A DNA stretch of 64,000 nt from assembly GCF_024305245.1 (NCBI RefSeq), contig NZ_JAMWYX010000006.1:124001-188000 (forward strand), read 5' to 3'. The DNA is from Erythrobacter sp. (GTDB taxonomy: Bacteria; Pseudomonadota; Alphaproteobacteria; Sphingomonadales; Sphingomonadaceae). The notes under the pieces were generated by a model. It made no database searches and was not told where the DNA came from. It saw only the letters and a list, made by a program, of their open reading frames with translations. Each line of letters opens with the position of its first letter. The stretch's first letter is position 1. Positions 35,068-44,247 of the stretch are shown here, one piece after another. A program made the position numbers and the translations under genes.

Positions 35068-36342
35068 ATGATCGAGGCAATTGGCCTGGATTTCGGCACC
35101 ACTAATACCGTCGCTGCGCTAGCGGACGGCGCAGGCGGGTCCGAACTGATCGAATTCCAATCCATGCAAACGAGCGGGGCAACATTCCGCTCCGCCTTGT
35201 GTTTCTGGGAGGATGACGGGATTGCCAGCGAGGCTGGCCCATGGGCGATCGAGGAATATCTTGAGAGCCCCTCCGACTGCCGCTTCGTTCAGTCCTTCAA
35301 GTCGGTGGTGGCGAGCCCGTCCTTTGAACGGGCGCTGATCTTTAACCGGCCATGCCGCTTTGAGGATATGGGCCAGCTATTCCTGCGCAAACTGGTGTCG
35401 CACGCGCGAGGGAAGCTGGACGAACGTCCCCGCCGGGTGATCGTGGGGCGCCCAGTCGAATACGCCGGCGCCCAGCCTGACAGCGATCTTGCGCGCGAGC
35501 GTTACCAGGCGATGTTCAGCGAGTTCGGGGTGGAAGTCCACTACGTCTATGAGCCGCTCGGCGCGGCGTTCAGCTACGCGACCCGGCTTACGGAGCCCGC
35601 TACGGTTCTGGTGGCCGACTTTGGCGGCGGGACGACGGACTTCTCGATCGTCCGGATCGCAGAACCTCGCGCGCCGCAACGCTGCACGCCCTTGGCCTCG
35701 TCTGGGATCGGGATTGCCGGTGATCGCTTTGACCAGCGCATTGTCGACCGGCTGGTGCTGCCGATGCTGGGGAAGGGCGGTCAATACCGATCGTTCGACA
35801 AGCTTCTGGATATTCCGAACGGCTGGTTTTCGGAATTCTCCGACTGGTCGCGGCTCGCGCTGATGCGCAACCGCCGGACACTCGACGAGCTGCGGCGCCT
35901 ACAGCGCAATGCTGTGGATCCCATAGCGATCGAGCGGCTGATAGCGCTGATCGAACATGAGCAAGGTTATCCGCTTTATGATGCAGTCGGGCAATTGAAG
36001 CGGGCGCTGTCGGACCATGACAGCGCCACGTTCCGCTTTGATGGCGGCGGGCTGACAATCGCTGTCGAGGTCGAGCGAGCCGCCTTCGAGGCATGGATTG
36101 CCCCGGACCTGGTTCTCATAGAACAGGCACTCGACCGCGCACTTCTGCAGGCCGGTATCGCTGCGGAGGAGATTGACCGCGTGTTTCTAACCGGTGGCTC
36201 CTCGCTGATCCCCGCTGTGCGTAGCGTCTTCGACAGACGCTTTGGGACGGAAAGGATTGCGTCGGGCGGGGAACTCACCTCGATTGCGCACGGGCTGGCT
36301 ATGTTTGGCTCGTTGGCCGAACCAGAGCTTTGGGCAGCATAA
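35068..36342 (+). CDS. Hsp70-like protein of the YegD type
   Basis: This 424-aa protein has the actin/Hsp70 ATPase fold but lacks the substrate-binding half: phosphate-1 loop IGLDFGTTNTVAALADG, VYEPLGAAFSYA, phosphate-2 loop VADFGGGTTDFSIV and adenosine motif VFLTGGSSLIPAVR. This matches E. coli YegD, an uncharacterised Hsp70 homologue. The start at 35068 was chosen because homology begins with IEAIGLDFG; the longer frame runs back into the lipoprotein gene. Confidence 0.9.
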   Translation: MIEAIGLDFGTTNTVAALADGAGGSELIEFQSMQTSGATFRSALCFWEDDGIASEAGPWAIEEYLESPSDCRFVQSFKSVVASPSFERALIFNRPCRFEDMGQLFLRKLVSHARGKLDERPRRVIVGRPVEYAGAQPDSDLARERYQAMFSEFGVEVHYVYEPLGAAFSYATRLTEPATVLVADFGGGTTDFSIVRIAEPRAPQRCTPLASSGIGIAGDRFDQRIVDRLVLPMLGKGGQYRSFDKLLDIPNGWFSEFSDWSRLALMRNRRTLDELRRLQRNAVDPIAIERLIALIEHEQGYPLYDAVGQLKRALSDHDSATFRFDGGGLTIAVEVERAAFEAWIAPDLVLIEQALDRALLQAGIAAEEIDRVFLTGGSSLIPAVRSVFDRRFGTERIASGGELTSIAHGLAMFGSLAEPELWAA

Positions 36343-36344
36343 CC

Positions 36345-36650
36345 GCTCTTCACGCGCTTGATCGGACACCTTCCACGAGTGTGATACGCCGATCAACCAG
36401 ACGTTAGGTGCCGTTCTCTTTCAATGCTTCGCTGGGAAATTGGTCGGGACGAGAGGATTCCCGACCGGATCATCAACCTTACGCAGAAGCTCAGAAAATC
36501 CGCAGCATTTCCAATGATTTTCCAATTGCATCGGTTTGTGAATCATAATGTGAGCACAGTCAAGTGCACAGCAAGGTGCACAGTTCGCGTCTGACTTTCT
36601 GGCCACCGTAAGGCTGACAAATCGGTTCTGCGATGTGCCCCTACTGGTCG
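36345..36650. other. Intergenic edge of the island, no gene seen
   Basis: About 300 bases between the YegD-like gene and an IS3 remnant. Stop codons break all frames into short pieces. This is the probable left junction of the IS-flanked island; I see no clear inverted repeat. Confidence 0.4.
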
Positions 36651-36654
36651 ACGG

Positions 36655-36944
36655 AGAAGCCATGTGCGCTGCGCCCCGATGCATCCGCAAACCCAGGGCA
36701 AGATCGAGCGCTGGCACCAGACCCTCAAGAACCGCATCATGCTGTAAAACTACTTCCTGACCGGCGACCTCGAGGCCCAGATCGAGGCGCTCGTCGAGCA
36801 CTACAACCACCAGCGCTACCACGAGAGCCTACTCCCGCCGATGTCTACTTCGGCAGGGCGCCTGCCATCATCAAACAGCGCGAAAAGATCAAACGACAGA
36901 CCATCGAACATCGGCGCTTGCGACACCGCAAGCTCGCCGCCTAA
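36655..36944 (+). pseudogene. IS3-family transposase (OrfB) C-terminal remnant
   Basis: Translation gives the end of an rve-type DDE transposase: GKIERWHQTLKNRIM, an in-frame TAA at 36745, then NYFLTGDLEAQIEALVEHYN and, after a frameshift near 36830, PADVYFGRAPAIIKQREK and the usual basic tail HRRLRHRKLAA. The catalytic glutamate is in the IERW motif. The N-terminal two-thirds of the transposase are absent. The IS terminal end may extend to about 37019. A fragment of the same kind of element occurs beyond the next three genes at 46964, in the same orientation. Confidence 0.85.
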
Positions 36945-37129
36945 CATCAACCCACCGACGAGATTTGCTTTCCATTAATCTACGCCGCGAGTTGCGCCAA
37001 ATGTTCTGACGACGGACATGCGAAAATGGTTACTTTGGTCTGATGGAAGCATTCACTTGAGATGGAACGAGATATCCGCTTCTTAATATCCTGAACGCTA
37101 GATGGGCTACTTCGATCGAAAGGCTCCGC

Positions 37130-40100
37130 ATGGAAAAATTTGAACAGCCCGGTCCCTTGCAGCGTCCAGATGACGAACCAAATCCACTGACTCCACAGGT
37201 GGTCGCAGACGCCGCTGCCAGTTTCACCTATGCATCCTATCAGAACGCCGTTCCGGTTGTCAGGTCGATCACAATCAATAATGTGACTGCAAGGCAGTTC
37301 GATGATTGCCGCCTCTCGCTGACGTCCTCGCCGGCCTTTCTGCGCCCCAAAATCTGGACCATCGACCGGCTCGCTTCGGGAGATAGCCTCGCCCTAGCCG
37401 ATCGCAAAGTGGAGCTGGACGCTGACTATCTCGCTGGGCTGAACGAGGCTGAACGCGGCGAAATTCGTTTGTCGCTCTCATCCCACGGTGATGTGCTGCA
37501 CGAATGCGTCTTTCCTGTGCGGTTGCTGGCTCGCGACGAATGGGGCGGGGTCTCCGATATGGCGCAACTGCTGCCGGCGTTTGTGATGCCCAATGACCCC
37601 GGTATTGCCCAGACTTTGCGAGCGGCAGCCGAACAGCTTGTCGCGCATGGGCACCCGAGCGGACTGGATGGCTATCAATCCGGCTCGCCGCAGCGCGCCT
37701 ATATGCTGTCGGCTGCAGTCTATTCTGCAGTCGCGGGGCTGGGTCTGTTTTACGCCGAGCCACCGGCGAGCTTCGAACGCAGCGGTCAGAAGGTCCGTCG
37801 TCCGGCAACCGTGATCGATCAACGGCTGGCGACTTGTCTTGATACCACCTTGTATTTTGCTGCGGCTCTGGAGGCAGCAGGACTTAACCCGGTGATCCTG
37901 ATGTTCGAAGGTCATTCTGCTGCAGGCGTCTGGTTGACGCCGCGCACTTTTGGAAACGCAATCGAACCCGACCAGATGGAGGTGCGCAAGGCACTGGCAT
38001 CTCGGGAATTGATCGTCTTTGAAACAACTGGTGTCACCCACCGTCCGGCAATGACGCTGGAAGCAGCACAAAGCGCGCTCGATCACAGGATGGGTGAGCA
38101 CGAAGCGCACGGGTTTGTGGCCGCCATTGATGTGCGCCGGGCGCGCAGTGGAGGGATCATGCCGCTGGCATCGCACGAGCCGGCGCGGCGGGACGACAAC
38201 CGACCTGACGATGGCGGGCAGACCCCAATGCCGCTTCCGGCAATGCCCTCGTTCACTAGTCTGGCGGCCGAAGAGGTGGAGGTGAAGCCGACAACCGCTG
38301 CGGGGCGTATCGATCGCTGGCAACGCAAGCTACTTGACCTCACATTGCGCAACCGCTTGCTCAACTTTCCTGAATCCAAGAAGACCATCCCTTTCGTCTG
38401 CACCGATCCTGCGTTTCTGGAAGACAGGCTGGCGGGCGGGACGGCCATCCGCATCATTTCGCTTCCCGCGCAGAACCCATTGGGGGAGCGGGATCCCGCG
38501 CTGTATCGCGATGTGCATGGCAAGGACATCCAGCGCGAATTTGCCGCTGAGGCGCTGAAACGCGACGAATTACCTTCACCGTTGGACACAGCCCAGCTAG
38601 ACGCACGTCTGATCGATCTGCATCGTCAGGTTCGCAACGATTTTGCCGAGGGCGGTGCGAACACCCTCTTTCTGGCTGTGGGCTTCCTGCGATGGAAGAA
38701 AAAGCCGGAAGATGTGCGCACTTATCGCGCACCTCTGTTGCTGGTGCCCGTCAAGCTCGAACGCAGCAGTGCCAGCTCGCCTTTTCGCATCCGCTATCAT
38801 GAAGATGAACCGCGCTTCAACGCAACGTTACTGCAGTTTCTTGAACGCGAGTTCGATCTGAAGCTGCCACAGTTTTCAGGCGAACTTCCGCTCGATGACA
38901 ATGGTGTGGATGTGCCTAAGTTGCTGGCGCTGATGCGTCTTGCAGTTCGTGATGCGCCAGGAATGGAAGTTGTCGACGAGACCGCACTTTCCACCTTCTC
39001 ATTCGCAAAATTCCTGATGTGGAAGGATCTGGTCGAGCGGACGGATGCCCTGCGCGAAAACCGCATGGTTCGCCATCTGATCGACACGCCCGAGGAGGCG
39101 TTCGGCGCGGACGACAGCTCTGGTGTATTTCATGAAGAAGCCGATATAGACCGCGCCTTTGCGCCAGCCGACATTGTCTGCCTGTTGCCATCCGATTCCT
39201 CGCAGACGGCGGCCAGCCTTGCTGCTGCTGCGGGGCGCGACTTCGTGATCGTCGGACCACCTGGCACAGGCAAGAGCCAAACGATTGCCAACATGATCGC
39301 GAACTGCCTTGCTGTCGGCAAAACGGTGCTGTTCGTGGCGGAAAAGACCGCTGCGCTGGACGTCGTCTATAGACGACTGCGCGAGCACGGCCTTGGCGAT
39401 CGCTGTATCGAACTGCATTCGAACAAGGCCGATCGCAGGAACTTCCTCGGTCAACTCAAGGCGGCGTGGGAAAATGGAACGAGCGTCGATCCTGTCGAAT
39501 GGGTGGCGAGCAACGAGCGGCTGCGCCTGCGCCGCGATACCCTCAACAATTATGTCGCGGCTTTGCACACTGTCTATCCCAATGGCTGGACGCCCTACAA
39601 GGCGCTGGGAATAGCTCTGAGGGCTTCGGCGGCGTGCGCGCCTGAGCTGTCATGGCCGCAGCGCGATGCACATGATGCTGCGACGTTACTGGAGCTTGAA
39701 GACCTGGCCGGAGAGCTTGGCCGGGTATTCGCGTCGATAAAGCGAGTGCCTGCGCTCGATACGGTCGACATCGCTGCCTGGAGTGCTGGGTGGCAGGAAA
39801 ATATGCTCACTTCTGCGCAGTCCCTGCGAAATGCCACCGACCTGCTGGGCGGTGCATATGATGCCTATCAGGCGGCGCTTGGCATCCGATCAGCAGAGCC
39901 GGCAACATGGAATGAAATTGAGCAAATGGCTGCGCTGGCCAAGGCAGTTGAGGCGGGCAGGGAGCTTGATCTCACCATCGCGTTTGACCCCGCTTTTGCT
40001 CAATGCAAGGCTGCGCTGGATGGCCTGGGCAACGCGATTGCACGCTATCGCAATGCCGAACGCGCGATGGACGCGGCCTATGCACCCCGCGCAGTGCGTG

Positions 40101-43100
40101 ATCTCGATCCTGATGCGCTCGACCGGCAGTGGCGCGAGGCGGACGCTTCGTTTTGGCCGATGTCGATATTGGGCAAGCGCAAGGTTCGTAAGCTGCTCCA
40201 AGGCTATACGGATGGCGGTGAAGCACAGCCGGAGGAAGACCTGCAGCATTTGCGGGAGATGAAGGAAAGCCTCGCAGCGATCGACGGCTGTGCACTGAAT
40301 GGGTGCCCCTTGCCCGTGGATGGGCTAGATACCGACATGGCTAGGGTCGCCGACGTCCTGGAGCGAGCTGCGCGAGTGCGCCGCGCATTGCGTCTGACCG
40401 GCTATACTGACGATATGCGCCAAACGGTGGAGCGTTCGGTCGAGGCCTGCCTGCGCGATTCTGGCGACAAAAACCGGCTGTTGATGGCAGGATCGAGATT
40501 GCTGGCCGGAATAAACGGCTTTGACAGCGCGCGCGAAGAATTCAGCGCGGTGGCGGGACGCCGGGTATCCTTGACCGATTCCCCTGGAGGCCTCGCACGG
40601 CTCAGCGAAGAACTGAAGTCGCTGGTCGATGGCCGCCACCTGCTGCGGGACTGGGCAGCATGGTGCCAGGTGCGCAACCGTGCAGACGCGCGTGGTCTGT
40701 CTCCACTGGTCGAACAGCTCGAAGGCGGCCTGGTGGACGCTGATAACTCCCGGTCAGCATTTCGCACCGGCTATGCACGCTGGTGGCTTCCCCAGGTTCT
40801 GGATGGCGACCCGGTGCTGCGGGATTTCCGGCGCTTCCAGCACGAGAACGTGATCACGGAGTTTCGCGAGATCGATGATCTGGTGCGCTCGCATGCTGCA
40901 TCGAGGGTGATCGGCGCGATTTCGCATGGCTTGCCGCCGGTGCAGGGTGTGCCCCGCAATTCCGAACTTGGCCTTCTGCGCCATCAGATGGAATTGCAAC
41001 GCCCCAGCCAGTCGATCCGCGAGCTGATTGGCAAGATGCCCGAGACATTTTCCAAGCTTGCGCCATGCATGCTGATGTCGCCGCTTTCGATTGCGCAGTA
41101 TTTCCCGCCCAATCAGTCGCTGTTCGATGTGGTGATCTTCGATGAGGCTTCGCAGATCACGACTTGGGATGCAGTCGGCGCGATTGCGCGTGGCCGCCAG
41201 ACCATCATCGTTGGCGACCCCAAGCAGCTTCCGCCGACCAATTTCTTCGGCCGGAACGAAGTCGAGGAAGATGTCGCCGATCACGAAAAGGACCTTGAGA
41301 GCATTCTCGACGAGGCGAAGGCGGCCGGCGTTCCGGTGCGGGATTTGCGGTGGCATTACCGCAGCCGCAGCGAGTCTCTGATCGCATTTTCCAACCACCA
41401 TTATTATAAGAACCGGCTGGTCACGTTCCCCTCGCCGAAAGTCGATGACCAGGCTGTGAGGTTGCAAAAGGTGCCCAATGGCATCTACGATCGCGGCAAG
41501 AGCCGGACCAACCGTATCGAAGCGCAGGCAGTTGCCGACGAAGCGGTTGCCAGGATGCGCAGTTGGCTGAAAATGCCCGAGAAGGAGCGCCCAACGCTCG
41601 GCATCATCACCTTCAACGCGCAGCAGCAGTCGCTAATCATGGATTTGCTCGATGCGGCCCGCCGCGAGCTACCGGAATTGGAATACTTCTTCGCCGAAGA
41701 CCGCATAGAGGGCACGATCGTCAAGAATCTGGAAAACGTGCAGGGCGATGAGCGCGATGTCATCCTGTTCTCGATTACCTTCTGGAAAGATGCTGCGGGC
41801 AAGCTGACGATGGATTTCGGGGCTCTGAACCGCGACGGCGGCGAGCGGCGACTGAATGTTGCGGTGACGCGGGCGAGGCAGGAATTGATCGTCTTTTCTG
41901 GCTTTACCGCAGATCAGATCGACACCAGCCGCACCAAGGCGCTAGCGGTTCAGCATCTCAAGACCTTTCTCGATTACGCCGAGCGAGGCGCAATCGCTTT
42001 GCCTGCGCAGGACATCGGCTCGGTCGGAACCTTCGAATCGCCGTTCGAGGAAGCGGTGGCTGAGCGGCTGGAACAAAGTGGCTGGATGCTGGTGCCGCAG
42101 GTCGGCATATCGGGATTTCGCATCGACCTTGGGGTGCGCCACCCCGATCTGCCGGGTGCATATTTGGCAGGAGTGGAGTGCGATGGCGCGACCTACCACA
42201 GCGCGGCCACCGCGCGCGATCGCGACAAGGTGCGCGAGCAGGTGCTTACCGGGCTGGGCTGGAACATATTGCGCGTATGGTCGACCGACTGGTGGTTCGA
42301 TGCGGCTGGCTGTGCGGCACGGCTGGACGGCCAGTTGAGCGATCTGCTCGCAGCCAGCCGGGAACGACAGGCCGCTGAAGCACAAGTTGCGGAGGCACTG
42401 CCAACCGGCCACTGGGACATGGGGCAAAAGATTGAGGATGCCGATACCATCGAGGACCATGATGCGGTGGTGGCTGAAGCTGCCCAAACTTACGTGTCAG
42501 AACCGGAAGCAATGCTGATACGCGGCAATGTCGCCAGCGTGGCACAGCCTTTGGCGCCGCCCGATCCGGTGGACGAACCGCACCCCGCCAAAGAGGCGTC
42601 AAAGCACTACCGCATCACCGACCTGTCCGGCTTCTCCGCACATCCTGATCGCTTTGCAACATTTGCCTATCGCGAAACCCTGCGCGCGATGGTCGATGCT
42701 GTGATGGAAGCCGAAAGCCCGCTGCGGACCGATATCCTCTACCAGCGGATCGCACGCGCGCATGGCTGGCAGCGCACCGGAGCACGGATCCGTGATCAGA
42801 TTGCGCTTCATCTGCGCGACTGTGATCGGACGGAGGAATCGGTTGGCGAGTTTATCTGGAAGAAGGGGGCGGTGGTGCAGGTCCATCCTTACCGTAGCCC
42901 CGCAGACGACGACGCTCGCCGCGCTATCGCTGAGATTCCGCTCGCAGAGCTGGTATCGGTGGTGCTCGAAAATGAAGGCTTGGCCGAAATGCCCGATGCA
43001 CCGCGCGACATGGCGCGGCTTCTGGGGGTAGACCGGCTTGCCGCTACTTCACGCGAACGGCTGGAAGAGGCCTTGGCCCGCGCTCGCGCCATTGCGTCCG

Positions 43101-43123
43101 CCACAAGCACAGGGATTGAATAA
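37130..43123 (+). CDS. DUF4011 / SF1 helicase / PD-(D/E)xK nuclease / DUF3320 protein (Hhe-like)
   Basis: This is a 1997-aa multidomain protein. In order: a transglutaminase/papain-like segment with Cys236 (RLATCLDTTLYFA) and His262 (EGHSAAGVW); DUF4011 starting at RWQRKLLDLTLRNRLLNF (~residue 400); a split superfamily-1 helicase with Walker A GPPGTGKS at 709-716 and motif II FDEASQ at ~1337-1342, then motifs III-VI (GDPKQLPPTNFF, WHYRSRSESLI, VQGDERDVILFS, NVAVTRARQELIVF); a Vsr/MTES_1575-like nuclease with Asp1666 and Glu1683 (VECDGATYHSA) and a following lysine; and a C-terminal DUF3320 module. DUF4011-helicase-Vsr proteins have been described as an anti-phage system (Hhe). The start ATG has GAAAGG upstream. 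The gene is followed after 5 bases by SbcD- and SbcC-like genes, an addition to a system described, as far as I recall, as a single gene. Confidence 0.9.
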   Translation: MEKFEQPGPLQRPDDEPNPLTPQVVADAAASFTYASYQNAVPVVRSITINNVTARQFDDCRLSLTSSPAFLRPKIWTIDRLASGDSLALADRKVELDADYLAGLNEAERGEIRLSLSSHGDVLHECVFPVRLLARDEWGGVSDMAQLLPAFVMPNDPGIAQTLRAAAEQLVAHGHPSGLDGYQSGSPQRAYMLSAAVYSAVAGLGLFYAEPPASFERSGQKVRRPATVIDQRLATCLDTTLYFAAALEAAGLNPVILMFEGHSAAGVWLTPRTFGNAIEPDQMEVRKALASRELIVFETTGVTHRPAMTLEAAQSALDHRMGEHEAHGFVAAIDVRRARSGGIMPLASHEPARRDDNRPDDGGQTPMPLPAMPSFTSLAAEEVEVKPTTAAGRIDRWQRKLLDLTLRNRLLNFPESKKTIPFVCTDPAFLEDRLAGGTAIRIISLPAQNPLGERDPALYRDVHGKDIQREFAAEALKRDELPSPLDTAQLDARLIDLHRQVRNDFAEGGANTLFLAVGFLRWKKKPEDVRTYRAPLLLVPVKLERSSASSPFRIRYHEDEPRFNATLLQFLEREFDLKLPQFSGELPLDDNGVDVPKLLALMRLAVRDAPGMEVVDETALSTFSFAKFLMWKDLVERTDALRENRMVRHLIDTPEEAFGADDSSGVFHEEADIDRAFAPADIVCLLPSDSSQTAASLAAAAGRDFVIVGPPGTGKSQTIANMIANCLAVGKTVLFVAEKTAALDVVYRRLREHGLGDRCIELHSNKADRRNFLGQLKAAWENGTSVDPVEWVASNERLRLRRDTLNNYVAALHTVYPNGWTPYKALGIALRASAACAPELSWPQRDAHDAATLLELEDLAGELGRVFASIKRVPALDTVDIAAWSAGWQENMLTSAQSLRNATDLLGGAYDAYQAALGIRSAEPATWNEIEQMAALAKAVEAGRELDLTIAFDPAFAQCKAALDGLGNAIARYRNAERAMDAAYAPRAVRDLDPDALDRQWREADASFWPMSILGKRKVRKLLQGYTDGGEAQPEEDLQHLREMKESLAAIDGCALNGCPLPVDGLDTDMARVADVLERAARVRRALRLTGYTDDMRQTVERSVEACLRDSGDKNRLLMAGSRLLAGINGFDSAREEFSAVAGRRVSLTDSPGGLARLSEELKSLVDGRHLLRDWAAWCQVRNRADARGLSPLVEQLEGGLVDADNSRSAFRTGYARWWLPQVLDGDPVLRDFRRFQHENVITEFREIDDLVRSHAASRVIGAISHGLPPVQGVPRNSELGLLRHQMELQRPSQSIRELIGKMPETFSKLAPCMLMSPLSIAQYFPPNQSLFDVVIFDEASQITTWDAVGAIARGRQTIIVGDPKQLPPTNFFGRNEVEEDVADHEKDLESILDEAKAAGVPVRDLRWHYRSRSESLIAFSNHHYYKNRLVTFPSPKVDDQAVRLQKVPNGIYDRGKSRTNRIEAQAVADEAVARMRSWLKMPEKERPTLGIITFNAQQQSLIMDLLDAARRELPELEYFFAEDRIEGTIVKNLENVQGDERDVILFSITFWKDAAGKLTMDFGALNRDGGERRLNVAVTRARQELIVFSGFTADQIDTSRTKALAVQHLKTFLDYAERGAIALPAQDIGSVGTFESPFEEAVAERLEQSGWMLVPQVGISGFRIDLGVRHPDLPGAYLAGVECDGATYHSAATARDRDKVREQVLTGLGWNILRVWSTDWWFDAAGCAARLDGQLSDLLAASRERQAAEAQVAEALPTGHWDMGQKIEDADTIEDHDAVVAEAAQTYVSEPEAMLIRGNVASVAQPLAPPDPVDEPHPAKEASKHYRITDLSGFSAHPDRFATFAYRETLRAMVDAVMEAESPLRTDILYQRIARAHGWQRTGARIRDQIALHLRDCDRTEESVGEFIWKKGAVVQVHPYRSPADDDARRAIAEIPLAELVSVVLENEGLAEMPDAPRDMARLLGVDRLAATSRERLEEALARARAIASATSTGIE

Positions 43124-43128
43124 ACGCC

Positions 43129-44247
43129 ATGTTTCGATTCATCCACTCCGCCGACCTCCATCTGGGCAAGCGCTTCGGCAGTTTTTCAGGCGACCTGCCC
43201 GGACGTCTGCGCGAGGCGCGGCACAACGTGCTCGCGCGCCTCGCCGACGACGCGCACTCTCATGGTGCCAGCGCGATCCTGCTGGCGGGCGACACGTTCG
43301 ATACGGAGACACCTGCGCCAGACGTTCGGCGGCAGGCACTCGCGGAAATGGCCCAGCACAAGGACATTCGCTGGGTCATCCTGCCCGGCAATCATGATTC
43401 ACTGCAGGCGGCGCAATTGTGGTCAAACTTGCGCAACGAGGCTCCCGACAATGTGGTGTTGGCGGTCGATCCCAGTCCGATCGCGCTTGCTGAAGGTGTA
43501 GCGCTGTTGCCAGCTCCTTGCACCACGCGGCGTCCGGGCCGCGACCTGACGGAATGGATGGACGCTTGCGCCACGGCCGATGGCATGATCCGCATCGGAC
43601 TGGCGCATGGCGCGATCACCGAGTTTTCCGAGGACAAGGTCGCGTCTGACGTGATTACCCCCGATCGCGCCGTCAAAGCGGGGCTCGATTATCTCGCTCT
43701 GGGCGATTGGCATGGCGCGATCGAAGTTAACCCGCGGACGTATTACAGTGGCTCGCCAGAGCAGGACCGCTTCAAGCATGACCGACCCGGAGAGGCGTTG
43801 CTGGTGAGCATCGCAGGGCCGTCAGCGTCGCCTCAGGTCGACCGATTGCGCACCGGAACCTTCGTTTGGCAGTCGCTGGACCTGCACCTGCTCGATGGCG
43901 AAGACCCTGTGCAGGCGCTTGCGCAACTGCTGCCGTCTGCAGATCGCAGGCATTCGCTGGCCCGCGTTCAGGTGAGTGGCAACGCCCGGCTCGCCGCGCG
44001 CACCGCACTGGCGCATGCCGCTGCTGACATGGCGCATGACTTTGCCTGGTTTGAACTTGAAGACAGCGAGCTTGTCACCGTTTGCGAGGTCGATGATCTC
44101 GACCAGATCGATAAGGGAGGGGCTCTGCGTCAGGCCGCCGATGCCCTGCTGGCCGAGGGGCGCGATGATCGCCGTTCCGAGCAAGACCGGGGTGTCGCCA
44201 ACGCGGCGCTGGCACGTCTTTACGCCTTTGCTCAGCAGGTGTCGTGA
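43129..44247 (+). CDS. SbcD/Mre11-like metallophosphoesterase nuclease
   Basis: This 372-aa protein has all calcineurin-like nuclease motifs of SbcD/Mre11: SADLHLG (Asp9, His11), GDTFD (Asp55), GNHD (Asn88-His89), His160 in GLAHG and GDWHG (Asp193, His195), followed by a capping domain. It is closest in style to YhaO-type DNA repair exonucleases. It starts 5 bases after the DUF4011-helicase gene and its TGA overlaps the ATG of the SbcC-like gene, so the pair should form one nuclease-ATPase complex. Confidence 0.92.
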   Translation: MFRFIHSADLHLGKRFGSFSGDLPGRLREARHNVLARLADDAHSHGASAILLAGDTFDTETPAPDVRRQALAEMAQHKDIRWVILPGNHDSLQAAQLWSNLRNEAPDNVVLAVDPSPIALAEGVALLPAPCTTRRPGRDLTEWMDACATADGMIRIGLAHGAITEFSEDKVASDVITPDRAVKAGLDYLALGDWHGAIEVNPRTYYSGSPEQDRFKHDRPGEALLVSIAGPSASPQVDRLRTGTFVWQSLDLHLLDGEDPVQALAQLLPSADRRHSLARVQVSGNARLAARTALAHAAADMAHDFAWFELEDSELVTVCEVDDLDQIDKGGALRQAADALLAEGRDDRRSEQDRGVANAALARLYAFAQQVS

